Below are positions 8,296 through 16,914 of a stretch of 64,000 bases of DNA, piece by piece (position 1 is the stretch's first letter; each line of letters opens with the position of its first letter). The position numbers and the translations under genes were made by a program. Under the pieces are notes generated by a model that searched no databases, had not been told where the DNA came from, and was given only the letters and a program-made list of their open reading frames with translations. The stretch is from a virus. Location of the stretch: positions 1-64,000 of IMG/VR virus record IMGVR_UViG_3300025030_000038, one strand, 5' to 3'.

Positions 8296-9053
8296 CAACG
8301 GGATCTGAATTCATGGCCGCCCTCGGCACGGTAAAAGACACCGTGAGGGAACAAGCAATTCTCAAGGCATTCACCGAGGGAGACTACCCCTCATTCCTCA
8401 AGTCATGGGTGGATGTGACCACAGCAGGAAAAGGTCCGGACGGGAGGTCTCATACCCTGGTCTATCGAGTCGCTCCAGACTACCTTGCTGTTGGGACCAA
8501 TGAGGACTACGTCTTGATGCCTATGTACCCTGGCACGGCACAGAAGATTGCGGACCAGTGGGGGTGTATCCTTCCCACCTATCAAATGGTGAAACAGATT
8601 TGGCGTGCTGCCCCCAATAAGCTTCACCCATATCCCCAAGATCATGTCAAGTTTGACAACACTGCCAACTCATCGTACCTGACTATCAACACCAAGGTAC
8701 AGGCAGAACGAAAGGCCTTAGGGAGGCCTCTTGGGACCCTTACCGCTGGGCACAAGAAGGACATCATTCTCTCCAAGAAGATCCCCGGTAACCCGGGTAG
8801 GATTTTCATCTATGGGTGGTTCAGCCTTGCAGGTAACCCCATCCAAGGGTTGCCTCTCTACTCAGGTCACTCCAACCACTATGTGGACTACAGCCATGGG
8901 GTTAGGTTGGTGAACACACAAGCAACCCTAGATGGGGAGCCCGTAGACATACGGGAGGTTCTGGGGAATACCCCCCATGGAAAGCGGGACGTTGTTTGCC
9001 AGTTGATCAGCGAGGAAGGCCCACTTGCTGCCACCCGGTATGACGGGCCATGA
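8292..9053 (+). CDS. homologue of a bacterial DYSHG-motif protein family
   Basis: The product is 253 aa. From memory of the family, it keeps these motifs in order: DYLAVGTNEDYVLMPM, GCILPTYQMVKQIW, TAGHKKDIILSKK, RIFIYGW, a PIQGLPLYSGH stretch and YVDYSHGVRLV. I associate this set with bacterial conserved proteins of unknown function. The His/Asp/Tyr-rich motifs suggest a hydrolase-like active site, but no reaction is known to me. It is coupled to both neighbours. Confidence 0.6.
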   Translation: MTTGSEFMAALGTVKDTVREQAILKAFTEGDYPSFLKSWVDVTTAGKGPDGRSHTLVYRVAPDYLAVGTNEDYVLMPMYPGTAQKIADQWGCILPTYQMVKQIWRAAPNKLHPYPQDHVKFDNTANSSYLTINTKVQAERKALGRPLGTLTAGHKKDIILSKKIPGNPGRIFIYGWFSLAGNPIQGLPLYSGHSNHYVDYSHGVRLVNTQATLDGEPVDIREVLGNTPHGKRDVVCQLISEEGPLAATRYDGP

Positions 9054-9220
9054 CTTTCGACACGCAGTTTTTCCTCCTCCTGTTGATTCCTGTCCTGTGT
9101 CTGGGTACCCCTGCGATGCTGATGTGGTCCTCCGTTGTGGAGCATCGGAAGATTGAGGCGGACCTGGAAACCAAAAGGGTGACCTTTTTGCGGGATGTTG
9201 GGGCTGACGAGGAATCGTGA
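9050..9220 (+). CDS. 56-aa membrane protein
   Basis: ATG at 9050 overlaps the previous stop and the TGA at 9218-9220 overlaps the next GTG start. The product has an N-terminal hydrophobic span (about residues 7-28, FFLLLLIPVLCLG followed by PAMLMW) and a charged C-terminal helix. The double coupling supports it as a gene. The function is unknown. Confidence 0.65.
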   Translation: MTFDTQFFLLLLIPVLCLGTPAMLMWSSVVEHRKIEADLETKRVTFLRDVGADEES

Positions 9221-9525
9221 GTGGCCGTCCCTACCGTCCCTGCCCCCAATGTACCTTGGACTCCCTCTGTCACCCCGAGCACATCTATGCGGGTCGCTGT
9301 CCTGTAGGTAACCCATGCGACGGGATGTGCTGTGAGGACGAGCGGTGTACCTGTGTGCGGGAGGCGGACCTCCCTAACGCGGCACCTGTACCTCTGTGCA
9401 TGTGTGGGCATGTCAGGGAAGCTCATATAGGGGCTAAGTTTCGTTGCTGGGAATGCCAAGTGGCAGACCCCGAGGATGGAACTCCCTGCCAGGACTACCG
9501 TCCGAACAGCCACCCCTTGACTTAG
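9217..9525 (+). CDS. cysteine-rich zinc-binding protein
   Basis: The 102-aa product starts with GTG inside the previous stop. It has many cysteines: CPQC, then a Cys-rich centre (GMCCEDERCTC) and a C-terminal CMCGH...H...CWEC...C set ending in YRP, which resembles small phage and actinobacterial zinc fingers. The function is unknown. Confidence 0.7.
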   Translation: MSGRPYRPCPQCTLDSLCHPEHIYAGRCPVGNPCDGMCCEDERCTCVREADLPNAAPVPLCMCGHVREAHIGAKFRCWECQVADPEDGTPCQDYRPNSHPLT

Positions 9526-9545
9526 TTGCATTTCGTTACTATCCT
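9517..9545 (+). promoter_or_regulatory. sigma70-like promoter for the nicotinamidase gene
   Basis: TTGACT (9517-9522), a 17-nt spacer and TATCCT (9540-9545) lie about 110 nt before the 9658 ATG. The leader between them holds a direct repeat (ACAACAAGACCAAGAC twice, about 9597-9635) and a GGGAGA ribosome-binding site. Confidence 0.6.
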
Positions 9546-9657
9546 CTGGTCAAGCCAAGAACGGTCCCCACAAAGTGACCCGAACGGCGTAAGAAACACA
9601 ACAAGACCAAGACAACAACAAGACCAAGACTAAGAATTCTTGGCGGGAGATTGAAAA

Positions 9658-10455
9658 ATGAAGGCGCACCTACTCGTAATCGACCCTCAGCAGGATTTCT
9701 GTTCCCCCAAGGGTTCCCTGTTTGTTCAGGGTGCCGATAAGGACATGTCCCGGTTGGCCCTGATGGTCAAGCGGCTGTCCGGGAAGCTCAACGACATCCA
9801 CGTCACCCTGGACAGCCACCGCAAGGTGGACATTAGCCACCCGATGTGGTGGCGTGACAGCTCGGGCAAGCACCCGTCGCCGTTCACGATGATTTCAGTC
9901 TCGGACATGGTGAACGGTCTCTGGACCACGACACAGCCCGGCGCCTACAAGCGCAGCCTCGCGTATCTCAAGGCTCTGGAGACGGGCAAGCGATACCCCC
10001 ACGTCATCTGGCCGGAGCACTGCCTGATTGGGGACGAGGGGCACAATATCGCCCCAGAACTCTCGGAGGCAATCCACGAGTGGGAGGCCAAGCGGTACGG
10101 GATGGCGGACTTCGTGACCAAGGGTAGCAACCCCTGGACCGAGCACTTCTCGGCTGTTCAGGCTGAGGTGCCAGATCCTGAGGACCCCTCAACCCAGATC
10201 AACGTTGGTTTGATTCGGACCCTGGAGGAGGCGGACTTCATCCTGCTGGCAGGTGAGGCCCTCAGTCACTGCGTAGCAAATTCCGTTAGGGACGTAATTT
10301 CCTCCTTCTCGGACCCTAAGTATGTGGAAAAGATCGTGTTTTTGACCGATGCGAGCTCAAACGTCACTTCGTTCGAGAAGTACGGAGAGGACTTCATGCG
10401 GGACATGGTTGCCAAGGGCATGAAGACTTCCACCACCACAACCGTGCTCACCTGA
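9658..10455 (+). CDS. pncA: nicotinamidase / isochorismatase-family hydrolase
   Basis: The 265-aa product has the isochorismatase fold signatures: Asp at VIDPQQDFC (residue 9), a metal site with DSHRK and a WPEHCLIG motif, a catalytic Lys candidate in VTKGSNPW, and the nucleophile Cys in LAGEALSHCVANSV. In PncA these form the D-K-C triad that deamidates nicotinamide to nicotinate in NAD salvage. It is longer than bacterial PncA (about 210 aa). A promoter and good ribosome-binding site precede it. Together with NadE at 60226 it gives the phage two NAD salvage steps. Confidence 0.8.
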   Translation: MKAHLLVIDPQQDFCSPKGSLFVQGADKDMSRLALMVKRLSGKLNDIHVTLDSHRKVDISHPMWWRDSSGKHPSPFTMISVSDMVNGLWTTTQPGAYKRSLAYLKALETGKRYPHVIWPEHCLIGDEGHNIAPELSEAIHEWEAKRYGMADFVTKGSNPWTEHFSAVQAEVPDPEDPSTQINVGLIRTLEEADFILLAGEALSHCVANSVRDVISSFSDPKYVEKIVFLTDASSNVTSFEKYGEDFMRDMVAKGMKTSTTTTVLT

Positions 10456-10480
10456 GCGGAAACAATAGGAGATACCAGTC

Positions 10481-11221
10481 ATGCCAATCTTGAATGATGC
10501 AACGATGGAGCAGCACCACATTGGTGGTTCGAGCTTCGGATTCTCTGCCAAGAGAGTCCAGGACCTTGGGGCGACCGAATACACCCTGGTGGTGATCGCC
10601 GCCGACGCGACAGGAAGCGTTCACGGCTTCCAGGACAAGATCGAGGACGTGGTCAAGGCAGTGGTGAAGTCCTGTCGCTACTCGCCGCGAGCCGACAACC
10701 TGATGCTTCGATTCGTGACCTTCAACAGCAACGCAATCAGCGAAGTCCACGGATTCAAGCCCCTCTCGGAGTGCAACACGGACGCCTACACAGGCACCGT
10801 CCAGCCCGCTGGGTGCACCAACCTGTACGATGCCGCCTACTCATGTGCGGGTTCCCTGAACCAGTACGGAAAGGACCTCACTGCGCAGGACTTCGGGGCC
10901 AACGGGATCTTTATCGTCATCACGGACGGTGACGACAACACATCCAAGACCACCCCCACGATGCTCCGGACGGAGATCGCCAAGGGTGTGACGGGAGAGC
11001 ACCTGGAAAGCACCGTCTCTATTCTGGTGGGGGTAAACGTATCTGGGCAAATGTCTGTCCGTCTTCAGGAATTTCAGACTGAGGCTGGGTTTACTCAGTA
11101 TGTTGAAATTGACAATGCCAATGAGAAGAAGCTCGCCAAGCTGGCAGACTTTGTTTCCCGCTCAATTAGCGCACAGAGTACTGCTCTTAACTCTGGGACG
11201 AGTCAGACCTTGACTTTTTAG
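10481..11221 (+). CDS. von Willebrand factor A domain protein (TerY-like)
   Basis: The product is 246 aa with a near-complete MIDAS site: DxTxS (DATGS, about residue 41), a Thr in AGCTNLYDA and an Asp in ITDGDDNTS. Beta strands VVIAAD and GIFIVITDG bracket the fold. An AGGAGAT ribosome-binding site precedes the ATG. With the PP2C phosphatase (14035) and kinase (15222) it makes up the three partners of the TerY-P set described in bacterial Ter stress systems. The vWA protein would be a protein-binding scaffold. Confidence 0.8.
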   Translation: MPILNDATMEQHHIGGSSFGFSAKRVQDLGATEYTLVVIAADATGSVHGFQDKIEDVVKAVVKSCRYSPRADNLMLRFVTFNSNAISEVHGFKPLSECNTDAYTGTVQPAGCTNLYDAAYSCAGSLNQYGKDLTAQDFGANGIFIVITDGDDNTSKTTPTMLRTEIAKGVTGEHLESTVSILVGVNVSGQMSVRLQEFQTEAGFTQYVEIDNANEKKLAKLADFVSRSISAQSTALNSGTSQTLTF

Positions 11222-11236
11222 CCTATCCCGCCAGAT

Positions 11237-11279
11237 AAGGTACCATCTCTGCACAATAGCAGGGGTGCTGAGGTACCTT
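11237..11279. repeat. 8-bp inverted repeat before the HNH-repeat gene
   Basis: AAGGTACC at 11237-11244 and GGTACCTT at 11272-11279 form a perfect inverted repeat across a 27-nt spacer containing GCAC/GTGC. It lies between the vWA gene and the TTG start at 11278 and could terminate transcription or hide the start in a hairpin. Confidence 0.45.
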
Positions 11280-13056
11280 GCATCACAAATCCATTCTCGA
11301 CGGCAAGCAACTAGGTGACTGGGAAGTTCTTTACGAGGTTCCCTGTGACCCTGAAGCTAACACCAAATTCAGATACTACCTATGTAGGTGTAAGTGTGGA
11401 ACCGAAAAACGATTCCACGTCCCCTACCTGAACACAGGCAAGCTCACTTGTTGTGAGGGGTGTCGGGAAAAGGATCGCGAGCAGGAGCACCAACAAGTCA
11501 TCCAACAGATGGTGGGTACCAGTCGTGGTGGGTACACTATCATTGGGTTTTCTGGGTTCAATAGCGCCGGATCTCGTACTTGGGTATGCCGGTGCCGATG
11601 TGGGAAGGAAACCATCTACTCAACCGGACAGTTGCAAGGCACCAGTCATAACCGGATGCAGTGTAAGAACTGCCAGTCAGAAGAGATGGAATTATCCAAT
11701 AGGGTGACCACCTTCATTCCAGAGAGATTCTGGAGGAGGCTCAGGGACAACGCAGTACTTCGGGAAATCACCTTCAGTATTACCCAAGAGCAAGCCTATC
11801 AGGTGTTTGCCAATCAGGGGATGTGCTGTGCTTTGACCGGGGAGCCACTGTGGTTCTCCAGGCTTCGTACAAATTACAACCGGTATACAACTGCCTCCGT
11901 AGACCGTATTGACTCGGACGGCGCCTACACGATAGACAACATCCAGTGGGTTCACAAGGTGGTGAACCAGATGAAGTGGTCTTTGCCACAAAAGGATTTC
12001 ATTTCCTGGTGTTCTAAGATAGGTAGGGGGGCACAAGTACTCCCCTTGGCAGGCAACCACCCATATGAGAAGGCTTTGGTGTTAGCAAAGGCTACAGGGC
12101 TTCGGACCCCAGAGGCATACCGGGGATGGATTGCTCAGGTACATCCAGTTGGGTTACCCCCCGACCCTGATGTGGTGTACAAGGACTCTGGCTGGGAAGG
12201 CTGGGAGAAGTTCCTGGGGACCTGGATCCGTCATAGTGAATCGGGGAAACGTGGCATTGAGTTCCTGCCCTACGAGAAGGCCCGAGAGATGGCAAGGGCC
12301 TCTGGGGCTATGAATAAGAGTCTCTATCTGGAGTGGGCTAAGACAAACCGGGTAACGGGGATCCCACACAACCCAGAACATTACTACAGCCGGAAGGGCT
12401 GGGTCAATTGGGGGGACTTCTTGGGAACGTGGGTTGAGAAACAGGGATGGTTGCCCGTATTCCCGACCTATGAGGAAGCACGAAAAATTGTCCTGGGGGC
12501 AAGGATTCGTACTAGCATGGAGTACGATCGGTGGAACCCAATTTCCCACGGGATGCCATCTAGCCCTAGCTATACATACAAGGGCAAGGGTTGGCAGGGT
12601 TGGGGGGAGTTCTTGGCGACTGGGAATGTGTCTATGAGCGTGAAGACTTTTCTGCCCTATGGAGAGGCCAGGAAGGTGGCCAGAGCAGCTGGGATCCAGA
12701 CCGTGGCAGCCTACAGGCGATGGGTCAAGGCAACCCACCCAGAAGGAATGCCATACAACCCTTCCCTCATCTACGATTCTTGGACAACTTGGACAGAATT
12801 TTTGGGGGCGGAAGTTGTTGCCCCCCAAGAGAAGGTGTTCCTTCCCTACGAGGAGGCCAAGAAGGTGGCTCGGGCAGCTGGTATCCGGGGGCAGGCACAT
12901 TACCAAGAGTGGTTCAAGAAGGAAAGACCGAAGATGCTGCCCTCTAGCCCAGACCGGATCTACAAGGGCAAGGGGTGGGTCAATTGGAAGGATTTCCTCG
13001 GAACTGTACGGGTTGGCAAAGCTTCGGTGATTGTCCCTGCGGGGAGCCACGGTTGA
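11278..13056 (+). CDS. HNH-type endonuclease fused to phage-integrase repeat units
   Basis: The product is 592 aa from a TTG start (a later ATG would lose the first cysteine ribbon). Residues 35-60 and 95-135 hold two CxCG...CxxC ribbons. Residues about 180-235 contain CALTGEPL, a VDRIDSDGAYTIDNIQWVH core and NQMKWSL, typical of HNH/NUMOD-type homing enzymes. From about 260 to the end there are five copies of an approximately 55-residue unit (YEKA..A, WxxxxxPxGxPxxP, YKGKGWxxWxxFLGT), which I recognise as the phage-integrase repeat unit. It probably binds DNA through the repeats and cuts with the HNH core. It interrupts the vWA-PP2C-kinase block. Confidence 0.8.
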   Translation: MHHKSILDGKQLGDWEVLYEVPCDPEANTKFRYYLCRCKCGTEKRFHVPYLNTGKLTCCEGCREKDREQEHQQVIQQMVGTSRGGYTIIGFSGFNSAGSRTWVCRCRCGKETIYSTGQLQGTSHNRMQCKNCQSEEMELSNRVTTFIPERFWRRLRDNAVLREITFSITQEQAYQVFANQGMCCALTGEPLWFSRLRTNYNRYTTASVDRIDSDGAYTIDNIQWVHKVVNQMKWSLPQKDFISWCSKIGRGAQVLPLAGNHPYEKALVLAKATGLRTPEAYRGWIAQVHPVGLPPDPDVVYKDSGWEGWEKFLGTWIRHSESGKRGIEFLPYEKAREMARASGAMNKSLYLEWAKTNRVTGIPHNPEHYYSRKGWVNWGDFLGTWVEKQGWLPVFPTYEEARKIVLGARIRTSMEYDRWNPISHGMPSSPSYTYKGKGWQGWGEFLATGNVSMSVKTFLPYGEARKVARAAGIQTVAAYRRWVKATHPEGMPYNPSLIYDSWTTWTEFLGAEVVAPQEKVFLPYEEAKKVARAAGIRGQAHYQEWFKKERPKMLPSSPDRIYKGKGWVNWKDFLGTVRVGKASVIVPAGSHG

Positions 13057-13067
13057 GAGTAAGGATA

Positions 13068-13085
13068 TATGCTAGAGAAAGCATA
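13068..13085. other. short hairpin after the HNH-repeat gene
   Basis: TATGCT and AGCATA pair across a 6-nt loop, 12 nt after the stop codon. No T-run follows, so a factor-independent terminator is not supported. Confidence 0.35.
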
Positions 13086-13145
13086 CCGAGAAAAGACGTT
13101 CTGACATCCCATTCCCAAGCAGCCTAAAAAGGGAGTAACTTGAAC

Positions 13146-13775
13146 ATGCATCCCCACACTCACATTGAAGGCTCCCAAACAGCGTGCATTGAGTGTGGGG
13201 GGCATCGTACCCTTGTCAATCAGTACAGGGAAGCTGAGGGTCTGGATGGGCCGGTGGTTGTTCGCCGGTTCGTCTGTCTTCCCTGTTATGATGCCCTGCC
13301 CCTGGGGGCAAAGCTGTTTGACCAGAGCTTCAAGGCCCAATCGCAGGAGGAGTCTCCTGCCAAGACCCATGTGGCCAAGAGGTCCCTCCCAAAGGTTCCC
13401 AAGCAGGTCACTAAGACCACCCTCACCACGCCCCCAGAGCAGCCAGTGGCCGCAAGTCCTGCCAGGAAGCTCCTGGACTACATTCTCAAGCAGTCCAGGA
13501 AGGGCAATGCTCGTCAAGGCATCCAGCATGTACTGGAGGTCACTGACGATTGGATGCGGGAGGCCCGTTGGGGGGACTGCGGTGCTCTCCTGAATGATGC
13601 CGACCCAGCGCAATTCAGTGTCACCATGTCGCTGGGGCTGCTGGCGGCATGCTATCCCTGTCGGGCACTCACGAAGGAACCCAGACAGCGGTTCATTGAG
13701 GCTCTCCGTACGCACCTGAGTAGGACTCGGCCACAGGACATGGAGATTTTGATGCAGGGCTTGGAGGGGCCATGA
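13146..13775 (+). CDS. hypothetical protein with N-terminal zinc-ribbon
   Basis: ATG 13146 follows a GGGAG ribosome-binding site; a TTG at 13140 is in frame. The 209-aa product has CIEC (about 15) and CLPC (about 48) pairs forming a ribbon, a Lys/Pro-rich linker (about 65-100) and a helical C-terminal domain. It lies between the vWA gene and the phosphatase/kinase genes. Function unknown. Confidence 0.65.
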   Translation: MHPHTHIEGSQTACIECGGHRTLVNQYREAEGLDGPVVVRRFVCLPCYDALPLGAKLFDQSFKAQSQEESPAKTHVAKRSLPKVPKQVTKTTLTTPPEQPVAASPARKLLDYILKQSRKGNARQGIQHVLEVTDDWMREARWGDCGALLNDADPAQFSVTMSLGLLAACYPCRALTKEPRQRFIEALRTHLSRTRPQDMEILMQGLEGP

Positions 13776-14038
13776 AGTTTGCACCCCACCAAAAATACGG
13801 GTTTGAGATTCTTGACCTGTGTAGCCGGATTCACGGCTCCGTGATCCATTCTGGTAATTCCTATCCCAATGCCGCCCTCCAGTTGTGGGCTGACTGGTTG
13901 GCATGGCGAGTCCAGGATGGAGTATGGGGCAAGACAAAGCCAGATGGCAATGAACGATACGACAATGCCATACGGGCACTAGCCGAGGCCACAATGGCTA
14001 TGGCATACGACCACATTCGCAAGGAGACCACTCCGTGA
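13772..14038 (+). CDS. hypothetical protein, 88 aa
   Basis: The small, mostly helical protein is coupled to both neighbours by ATGA-type overlaps. Trp and Ala residues are frequent (ALQLWADWLAWRV). It sits directly before the PP2C gene and may belong to that unit. No domain was recognised. Confidence 0.65.
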   Translation: MKFAPHQKYGFEILDLCSRIHGSVIHSGNSYPNAALQLWADWLAWRVQDGVWGKTKPDGNERYDNAIRALAEATMAMAYDHIRKETTP

Positions 14039-14844
14039 ACACGAACGCTTACTTCGCTCTTGGTAAGTCCCACACAGTCTGTCAGGACTATGCCGAGTCC
14101 CGTCTTGAGGGGGTAGACCCTATTCAGGTCATGGCAGCGGTATCCGATGGTTGTTCATCCAGCCCTGATACGGACTTCGGGTCTCGGTTCATGGCACGGG
14201 CTGCTATGGTGGCTGGCGTGCATGGGACCCCTACGGCTATCTGGAATAGAGCCAAGGCATCGGCCCAATCGCTGATGTTGATGCCAGAGAGCCTCGATGC
14301 GACCCTCCTCACAGCGCGTGTACTGGGAGACCGGCTATGGCTCTCCGCCTATGGAGACGGGGTAATTGCGGTCCAGTTCAAGGACGGTAGCAGACAGACG
14401 TGGTCCATCTCGTTCCCTGGGGATGCCCCGGCGTACATGAATTACCTGTACAATGAGCGACGGCTCAAAGCGTACCTCAACCAGTATGGGGTGCGGGTGG
14501 TGGATTGCAGGATCACTGATCCCAAAGCTAACCCCGTGTCTTGGGCAGAGGAGCGACAGGTTACGGAGTCCGAATACTCGTGGGCTACCGACATGCCCAT
14601 GGCTGACATCCAGAGTGTCACCATCTGCTCGGATGGGGTCAGGTCATTCAGGCGGACCACCCCTACGGGGGCCACCGAGTCTGTGCCCCTCCAGGATGTA
14701 CTGGACCAGATCATGGCAATCAAGAGTTCCGCAGGGGAGTTTGTAGTGCGGCGGATGCGCCGGTTCCTGTATGACTTCTGCCCCAAGAACGGGTGGGTCC
14801 ATGACGACGACGTGGCGGTTGCTACGATCTTGAATGGAGTATAG
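14035..14844 (+). CDS. PP2C-family Ser/Thr phosphatase
   Basis: The product is 269 aa from a GTG start overlapping the previous stop. PP2C motifs appear in order: VSDGCSSSPDTDFGS (metal-binding Asp and Gly), AYGDGV, ICSDGVRSF and the C-terminal HDDDVAVATI (the usual DDxT/S metal site). It should dephosphorylate Ser/Thr residues with Mn or Mg. The kinase gene 377 nt downstream is the likely opposing enzyme. Confidence 0.85.
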   Translation: MNTNAYFALGKSHTVCQDYAESRLEGVDPIQVMAAVSDGCSSSPDTDFGSRFMARAAMVAGVHGTPTAIWNRAKASAQSLMLMPESLDATLLTARVLGDRLWLSAYGDGVIAVQFKDGSRQTWSISFPGDAPAYMNYLYNERRLKAYLNQYGVRVVDCRITDPKANPVSWAEERQVTESEYSWATDMPMADIQSVTICSDGVRSFRRTTPTGATESVPLQDVLDQIMAIKSSAGEFVVRRMRRFLYDFCPKNGWVHDDDVAVATILNGV

Positions 14845-14847
14845 CCA

Positions 14848-15219
14848 ATGCAAAAAGACTACATCAACGAAAAATCCGAATACCTTCTGGTCATGGTTCA
14901 GAGGGACCGAGAGACCGGCCAAGAGTTTGTCATTGACAGCGGGATTAAGGTGGAGTCTCTCAAAGCAACCACCCTTGAGGAAGCCGATGCGGAGGCCCAG
15001 TTGTGCCTCCTAGGGGATGAGCGTGGCTATAGGGGGTACTTGAACGATGACGGTGAATATTCTCTGGAGTCAGCCTTCCTCGTCAAGAATATTGGGCCCA
15101 TGCCAATAGCTGCCATGAAGAGTGCATACCGGCATTCCCTTGAGTTGGAACGTCGAGCCAGTCAGGAAAACAAGGAGCGGGCTGAGTTTGAGCGTCTCAA
15201 GGCCAAGTTTGGGGGCTGA
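14848..15219 (+). CDS. hypothetical protein, 123 aa
   Basis: It lies between the PP2C and kinase genes with gaps of 3 and 2 nt, so it is probably in the same operon. The N-terminal half is beta-rich (YLLVMVQRD, FVIDSGIKV) and the C-terminus is a charged helix (ASQENKERAEFERLKAKF). It could be a substrate or adaptor of the phosphatase/kinase pair. No domain was recognised. Confidence 0.65.
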   Translation: MQKDYINEKSEYLLVMVQRDRETGQEFVIDSGIKVESLKATTLEEADAEAQLCLLGDERGYRGYLNDDGEYSLESAFLVKNIGPMPIAAMKSAYRHSLELERRASQENKERAEFERLKAKFGG

Positions 15220-15221
15220 CG

Positions 15222-16907
15222 ATGAAGGTCCAAATCCAAGGCGGTAACCTAGTCTCACTGACCCAGAAGGATTTTCTGGCGTCCGGAGGTGAGGGCAACA
15301 TTTTCGTCATTGGTGGGACCACCTACAAGGTCTACTCGGATCCCACGAAGATGATTCCTGTGGGCAAGATCCAGGAACTTGCAGAGATCAAGGACCCACG
15401 GGTCATCAAGCCCGAGAAGGTCTTGCTTGACCCCAAAAACAGCAAACCCATTGGGTTCACATCGAAGTTTGTCCACAACTCGGGTGCCCTCTGCCAAGTG
15501 TTCCCCCGAGCTTTTCGGGACCGGAATGGCATCACCCCTGGAGACATTGGGGAGCTGGTCAATAAACTCCGATCCCTTGTCTCGAATGTGCACGCTGCCA
15601 AGTCCCTGATTGTGGACCTGAATGAGATGAACTTCCTGCTTGGGCAGCGGATGGAGGACATTTACGCCATTGACGTGGCGTCCTACCAGACCCCGCACTA
15701 TCGGGCTACGGCTCTCATGGAGTCAGTCAGAGACCGTCACATGAAGCCCGGGGAGTTCACGGAGGGGACGGACTGGTTTGCCTTCGGGATTCTGAGCTTC
15801 CAGATGTTCATTGGCATTCATCCCTACAAGGGGACCCACCCATCCGTGAAGGGCCTTGAGGAGCGGATGCAGAACAATCTGTCCGTCCTAAACAAGGATG
15901 TGCGGGTACCCCAGACCTGCTATGCCTTCAGTGCCATCCCCAAGGCGTATATGGACTGGTACAGGGCCATCTTCGAGAAGGGGCAGAGGGTTGCCCCACC
16001 CGGAGAGCAGGGGGTTGTGGTGGCGGTCATGGTGCCAACCAATGCAACCCTTGGCACAAAGGTACTGGACATTCAAGAGATGCACTCCTTCCCCTTCGAC
16101 GGCGATATTCTTGGTGTGTGGGATGACGTGGTGGTCACGGAGAAGACCGTGTACTACAAGGGCAGGCAGATTGGCCCCTCCGCCAAGAACACTCGTGGGG
16201 TGGGTTTCACTAAGGGGGGGAAGCCCGTGGTAGCCTCCCTCCAGGGGGTCACCCCTACGTTGTTCGATGCTGGGGCCAAGGTCAACGTGCCTTGTGGTCT
16301 TGTGGGGGATGGGCTGACATCCTATGATGGGCGCCTCTACCTGAAGAATGGGGACAAGATCGTCACGATGAGCCTCATGGAAGTAGGGGCGGACCAGAAG
16401 GTACTGGCAGCCCCAGAGATTGTCGCCCACACGTTGGAGCATGCTACCAAGTTGTTTGACGGTGTGGCAGTGCAGAACCTCCTGGGGTCTACCTACGTCT
16501 CGGTGTTCCCGACAGCGGGAGCCAGTTACCAGATTAGGATTCCGGAGCTGGATGGTACGAAGCTCCTTGATGCCAAGTTCGACCGTGGTGTGCTCATGGT
16601 TCTGTGTGCCAGAAATGGTGTCTATGAGCGGGACATTTTCCGTCTGGACGAAACGATGACATCCTATGATATCCGAGTGGTGCCCGATGTCACTCCCTCT
16701 GGATTGAATTTTGTGACCCTGGATTCTGGGGTATGTGTGTGCCTGACTGAGGAGGAGAAACTGGAAATGTTCTCGGCCCGTATGGGTTCCACAGGCATCC
16801 GAGTTGTGGAGGATGCCGTTCTCGGAGGGGATATGAAGCTCTTCAAGCGTAACGGGAAGGTCCTGTTCGCTCGTGGGAGACGTCTCTACAGCCTGTCTCT
16901 CAAGTAG
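15222..16907 (+). CDS. protein kinase-like protein with C-terminal beta-propeller-like region
   Basis: The product is 561 aa. The N-terminal third has a glycine loop (ASGGEGNIF, about 20-28), an ATP-binding Lys (YKVYSD, about 36), a catalytic-loop equivalent with Asp and Asn (VDLNEMNFLL, about 133-142), a DFG-position Asp (IDVASYQ) and the kinase motif TDWFAFGILSFQM. Residues about 265-561 are repeating beta strands that could form a propeller sensor. This architecture matches kinases of TerY-P triads (vWA, PP2C, kinase). Substrates are unknown. Confidence 0.75.
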   Translation: MKVQIQGGNLVSLTQKDFLASGGEGNIFVIGGTTYKVYSDPTKMIPVGKIQELAEIKDPRVIKPEKVLLDPKNSKPIGFTSKFVHNSGALCQVFPRAFRDRNGITPGDIGELVNKLRSLVSNVHAAKSLIVDLNEMNFLLGQRMEDIYAIDVASYQTPHYRATALMESVRDRHMKPGEFTEGTDWFAFGILSFQMFIGIHPYKGTHPSVKGLEERMQNNLSVLNKDVRVPQTCYAFSAIPKAYMDWYRAIFEKGQRVAPPGEQGVVVAVMVPTNATLGTKVLDIQEMHSFPFDGDILGVWDDVVVTEKTVYYKGRQIGPSAKNTRGVGFTKGGKPVVASLQGVTPTLFDAGAKVNVPCGLVGDGLTSYDGRLYLKNGDKIVTMSLMEVGADQKVLAAPEIVAHTLEHATKLFDGVAVQNLLGSTYVSVFPTAGASYQIRIPELDGTKLLDAKFDRGVLMVLCARNGVYERDIFRLDETMTSYDIRVVPDVTPSGLNFVTLDSGVCVCLTEEEKLEMFSARMGSTGIRVVEDAVLGGDMKLFKRNGKVLFARGRRLYSLSLK

Positions 16908-16914
16908 GAATCAA

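Noticed and set aside
9597-9635. CRISPR-like short repeat
   Set aside because: Only two adjacent copies of a 16-nt repeat without spacers; not a CRISPR array. No array was seen in the window.
12154-13050. 298-aa minus frame opposite the HNH-repeat gene
   Set aside because: It is the antisense of repetitive coding sequence and shows no domain.
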